Positions 23,967-24,291 of a DNA stretch of 24,291 nucleotides are shown here, one piece after another. The notes below the pieces were generated by a model. The model made no database searches. It was not told where the DNA came from and saw only the letters and a list, made by a program, of their open reading frames with translations. A program made the position numbers and the translations under genes. The stretch comes from an uncultured Collinsella sp. (GTDB lineage: Bacteria; Actinomycetota; Coriobacteriia; Coriobacteriales; Coriobacteriaceae): NCBI GenBank assembly GCA_900764955.1, contig CAAFPY010000058.1, forward strand, positions 1 to 24,291, written 5' to 3'. The number at the start of each line of letters is the position of its first letter. The first letter of the stretch is position 1.

Positions 23967-23998
23967 CCCAACGACTACTCATTTAAGTCTGTCCCCAA
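23944..23998. repeat. Two tandem 27-bp REP-like units ending GTCCCCAA
   Basis: Units start at 23944 and 23971. Each begins acgacta, continues with tcatt and aag, and ends gtccccaa; they agree at about 23 of 28 positions. There is no coding signal here. The GTCCCCAA end also closes the right arm of the 3666-3747 element. Confidence 0.75.
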
Positions 23999-24012
23999 TA
24001 ACCACCCCCAAA

Positions 24013-24164
24013 CTGTCGCACAACTGACAGCCATAGCAACGCCGCAGATAGAGGACGGACAGCGAAAACCCGCCAGAGCGAGCAAGGTGCCTTGAAACAA
24101 GGCGGCATTGACCTTTTGGTCATGCCGCCGAAGTTGAAAGGCAGATTGCCGCTCTGGCGGGTTT
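24013..24164. other. Compact highly structured intergenic element
   Basis: A small hairpin (ctgtc/gacag, 24013-24030) is followed by a 15-bp perfect inverted repeat, aaacccgccagagcg (24066-24080) with its complement at 24150-24164. Inside lies a second stem, ggcggcat-t-gacc with ggtcatgccgcc (24101-24129, one bulged T, 4-base loop), and a competing pair gccttg/caaggc (24089-24103) that shares bases with it. The nesting suggests a transcribed structured RNA or a MITE/REPIN-type unit. Orientation is unknown, and short overlapping open frames here look like by-products. Confidence 0.5.
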
Positions 24165-24178
24165 GCAGCGTCGGCCAA

Positions 24179-24204
24179 TTACGGCGTTCCGCAGGACGCC
24201 GTAA
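24179..24204 (-). terminator. Hairpin after the right-edge gene
   Basis: Stem ttacggcgt (24179-24187) / acgccgtaa (24196-24204), nine perfect pairs with an 8-base loop, directly after the stop at 24207-24209. There is no long T-tract on the minus strand, but position and strength fit a terminator. Confidence 0.6.
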
Positions 24205-24206
24205 CC

Positions 24207-24291
24207 CTAAGACTCGATATAGTCCTTGAGCTTGCTGCTGCGGCTCCGGGGGCGGGGGGTTGGCCAAGGCTTGGGGCCGATCTTGGGGGGA
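24207..24291 (-). CDS. C-terminal end of an unidentified protein with a Pro/Arg/Lys-rich tail (partial)
   Basis: The minus frame entering from the right edge reads PPKIGPKPWPTPRPRSRSSK, then LKDYIES and TAG (24207-24209). Only 27-28 residues are visible. The basic, proline-rich tail ending in a short helix-like segment, followed at once by a terminator hairpin, makes a real gene end plausible. I do not recognise the family. An overlapping frame with an ATG at 24265-24267 is the competing reading and is less likely. Confidence 0.5.
   Translation of the reverse strand, partial: PPKIGPKPWPTPRPRSRSSKLKDYIES

Noticed and set aside
23983..24267. 94-codon minus-strand open frame through the structured element
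   Set aside because: It runs through a 15-bp inverted repeat, the terminator hairpin and a REP unit, with no known motif; the overlapping LKDYIES frame with a following terminator is the better reading.
1..24291. CRISPR array, SRP RNA, rRNA or tmRNA
   Set aside because: No regularly spaced repeats were seen, and no region showed the conserved cores of these RNAs; tRNA-Asn is the only RNA gene recognised.

Overview
The window looks like chromosome from a Coriobacteriia bacterium, most probably Collinsella or a close relative. This rests on the flavour of the proteins, the high-GC coding style with a stretch of foreign A/T-rich DNA at the left edge, frequent GTG/TTG starts, and a gene order mixing actinobacterial and firmicute arrangements. 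The species call is inference; no database was searched.

Left edge (1-655): a mobile-element graveyard. It holds the A/T-rich tail of an unknown gene, the C-terminal piece of an IS3-family transposase, and the last part of a serine-recombinase-like protein that runs head-on into an intact DUF523 gene. Next (656-5130) come DUF523, ftsH with a strong terminator, a cob(I)alamin adenosyltransferase gene broken by one in-frame amber codon, a large imperfect inverted repeat, and a MATE transporter whose 3' end carries a probable 1-nt frameshift. Then (5223-7623), all on the minus strand, a SpoU/TrmH RNA methyltransferase and a tight thyA-folA pair for dTMP and folate metabolism. Divergent from thyA lies a one-gene unit (7790-8554): a DUF134 helix-turn-helix fused to a NifX/NifB-type cofactor-binding domain and a His/Cys-rich tail, behind two matching palindromic operators.

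The core (23567 down to 8675) is one minus-strand gene train of about 15 kb: Asp23/YloU - FakA-like - recG - rsmD - coaD - SepIVA-like coiled coil - DUF177 - rpmF - plsX - acpP - rnc - smc - ftsY - ffh. Stops and starts overlap or nearly touch at rsmD/recG, coaD/rsmD, DUF177/SepIVA-like, rnc/acpP and ftsY/smc. The train joins fatty-acid uptake and phospholipid synthesis (FakA, PlsX, AcpP, CoaD), ribosome and RNA maturation (RsmD, L32, RNase III), DNA repair and chromosome organisation (RecG, SMC), and the signal recognition particle pathway (FtsY, Ffh). A hairpin with a T-tract separates rpmF from plsX, and a perfect 22-bp palindrome separates plsX from acpP; these are the likely internal control points.

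Right edge (23725-24291): tRNA-Asn with its own promoter and terminator, tandem 27-bp REP-like repeats ending in GTCCCCAA, a compact highly structured element built around a 15-bp perfect inverted repeat, and the last 28 codons of an unidentified minus-strand gene with a good terminator. The best leads for something new are this structured/REP-like region (with the related GTCCC palindromes elsewhere in the window), the DUF134-NifX metal-binding fusion regulator, and lineage substitutions at normally invariant positions of RNase III, ACP and DHFR.
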